In this document: positions 39,415-40,224 of the stretch, one piece after another
Layout of the letters: every line of letters starts with the position of its first letter
Numbering within the stretch: position 1 is the stretch's first letter
Assembly: GCA_964347945.1 (NCBI GenBank)
Contig: CAYGAW010000165.1
Location: forward strand, 1-40,224
DNA: 40,224 nt
Origin: CAYGAW01 sp964347945
Lineage (GTDB): Bacteria; Chloroflexota; Anaerolineae; UBA7937; B3-Chlor
Direction: 5' to 3'
The notes under the pieces: model-generated
Told to the model about the DNA's origin: nothing
Database searches by the model: none
What the model saw: only the letters and a program-made list of their open reading frames with translations
Program-made: the position numbers and the translations under genes

Positions 39415-40224
39415 ATGGACAGAAAGCAGCTTGTCCTCTTCCTCCTGTTGATCGCATCTTTGTCGGGAACGGCGTCTGGCGCCTACGAGCGTTCCGCTGT
39501 CCCGACGGGGCCCTATGATGACCTGGGGGTAGAATCCCCGCAACAGAGTCGGGAGCACACAGGGGAGCAACTGCTGCAGCAGGACGGCTCTACCGATCAG
39601 TTCACCTTTGCTGTCACCACGGACATGAGAATGTACTGCGGGCCCGGCACCTACGACACCCCCCAGTTCTTCAGAGGAGCCAACGAAGCGATCGCCTCGG
39701 CGGGCGGCGGCGCCTTCATGATCAGCCCGGGCGACATAGACCCGCCATCTGATGTGCAATGGACCATCAACCAGTACCTGGGGGAGGACTACCTCTGGTA
39801 TCCTGTGGGGGGGAACCACGAGACCGAGACCCCAGAGGACATGGCGTGGCTGCGGGCCTACGACTACGATCCCAACGGCGACGCCCCTCCCCACATCGTG
39901 AACCTCGGGCCTGCGGCCTGCGAGGAAACCACCTACTCCTTTGACTTTGGCAATTCACACTTCGTGGTCCTCAATGAGTACTGCGACGCCACCAGCGATA
40001 CGGGGACAGATGGTGACGTTGTTGATGCCCTATACAACTGGCTTGTCGATGACCTCAACGCGACGGACAAGAAACACGTCTTCGTTTTCGGCCATGAGCC
40101 AGCGTATCCTCAGCCCGATGCCGACAACGGTCGCGAGCGCCACATGCTGGACAGTCTGAACCAGCACCCCACAAACCGCGATCGCTTCTGGAACCTGCTC
40201 AGAGACAAACACGTCGTCGCGTAC
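39415..40224 (+). CDS. Secreted metallophosphoesterase (3' end beyond window)
   Basis: The frame from ATG at 39415 stays open to the right edge (270 codons). Residues 1-23 form a signal peptide (MDRKQLVLFLLLIASLSG, cleavage near TASGA), so it works outside the membrane. Calcineurin-like phosphoesterase motifs follow: TTDMRMY where the family has D-x-H, SPGDIDPP (GD), VGGNHET (GNHE) and VFGHEPAYP (GH). The first metal motif lacks its usual histidine, so metal binding may differ or another residue may serve. Acidic residues are frequent, as in exported proteins. It lies 72 bases after the amidohydrolase on the same strand, and whether it belongs to that operon is unclear. Phosphodiesters or phosphorylated sugars are possible substrates. 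Confidence 0.82.
   Translation, partial: MDRKQLVLFLLLIASLSGTASGAYERSAVPTGPYDDLGVESPQQSREHTGEQLLQQDGSTDQFTFAVTTDMRMYCGPGTYDTPQFFRGANEAIASAGGGAFMISPGDIDPPSDVQWTINQYLGEDYLWYPVGGNHETETPEDMAWLRAYDYDPNGDAPPHIVNLGPAACEETTYSFDFGNSHFVVLNEYCDATSDTGTDGDVVDALYNWLVDDLNATDKKHVFVFGHEPAYPQPDADNGRERHMLDSLNQHPTNRDRFWNLLRDKHVVAY

Noticed and set aside
1..40224. Mobile element, prophage, CRISPR array or tRNA/rRNA gene that might explain the B12 island as a transferred block
   Set aside because: No transposase, integrase, att-like tRNA repeat, spaced direct-repeat array or tRNA/rRNA fold was found on reading both strands.

Overview
This is a dense bacterial chromosomal window with short intergenic gaps, many GTG/TTG starts and GC-rich codons. 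It shows no transposase, integrase, phage gene, CRISPR array, rRNA or tRNA. The gene content suggests an anaerobic or facultative bacterium, and Chloroflexota is my best guess. The pointers are an ECF-type B12 importer with a secreted DUF4430-like protein, UroD-family/MtrH corrinoid methyltransferases with an ASKHA corrinoid activator, and COG2102 inside a cobalamin cluster. The phylum is inferred and no marker gene is present.

Left part (1-10.6 kb). Three fold-type II PLP enzymes lie in a row: a cysteine synthase cut by the window edge, a threonine-synthase-like protein with a zinc ribbon, and a threonine/serine dehydratase. They are followed by a MATE exporter, a YbaK-type aminoacyl-tRNA deacylase, a small alpha/beta hydrolase, a B12-binding radical SAM protein, an HD phosphohydrolase, a Na+/Pi-cotransporter-like protein and a tandem universal stress protein.

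Centre (10.65-29.35 kb): a cobalamin island. Two cobalamin riboswitches, each behind a TTGACA-N17-TATACT promoter, face each other and bracket about 18.7 kb. The plus-strand operon covers B12 acquisition: a secreted membrane-anchored protein, EcfT, a fused EcfA-EcfA ATPase, an S component, then CobT, CobS, CobC, a COG2102 ATPase and CobU. The minus-strand operon covers B12 use: a MetH-activation-like protein, an MFS transporter, a corrinoid protein, two UroD-family methyltransferases, an MtrH-family methyltransferase, a 2Fe-2S/ASKHA corrinoid reactivator, an FmdB zinc ribbon and a TetR repressor. A likely TetR operator overlaps the transcription start of this second operon. The operons converge on a 48-codon remnant of a corrinoid adenosyltransferase gene. 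Together the genes look like supply and demand sides of one corrinoid economy.

Right part (29.5-40.2 kb). An ECF S component whose 3' end looks frameshifted lies divergent from the methyltransferase operon. Next is a minus-strand group: a PiT phosphate transporter, a DUF47 partner, a THEP1-like NTPase and an unrecognised 132-aa protein made of two gapless 74-residue-offset repeats with matching cysteines. That last gene has its own promoter and a leader holding an intrinsic terminator, a competing antiterminator and a hairpin that recurs about 590 bp away; this is the best candidate for something undescribed. A plus-strand operon then encodes an M20 amidohydrolase, a UbiD decarboxylase, a histidine-type ammonia-lyase and a hydantoinase/allantoinase-type amidohydrolase. 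A secreted metallophosphoesterase runs off the right edge.
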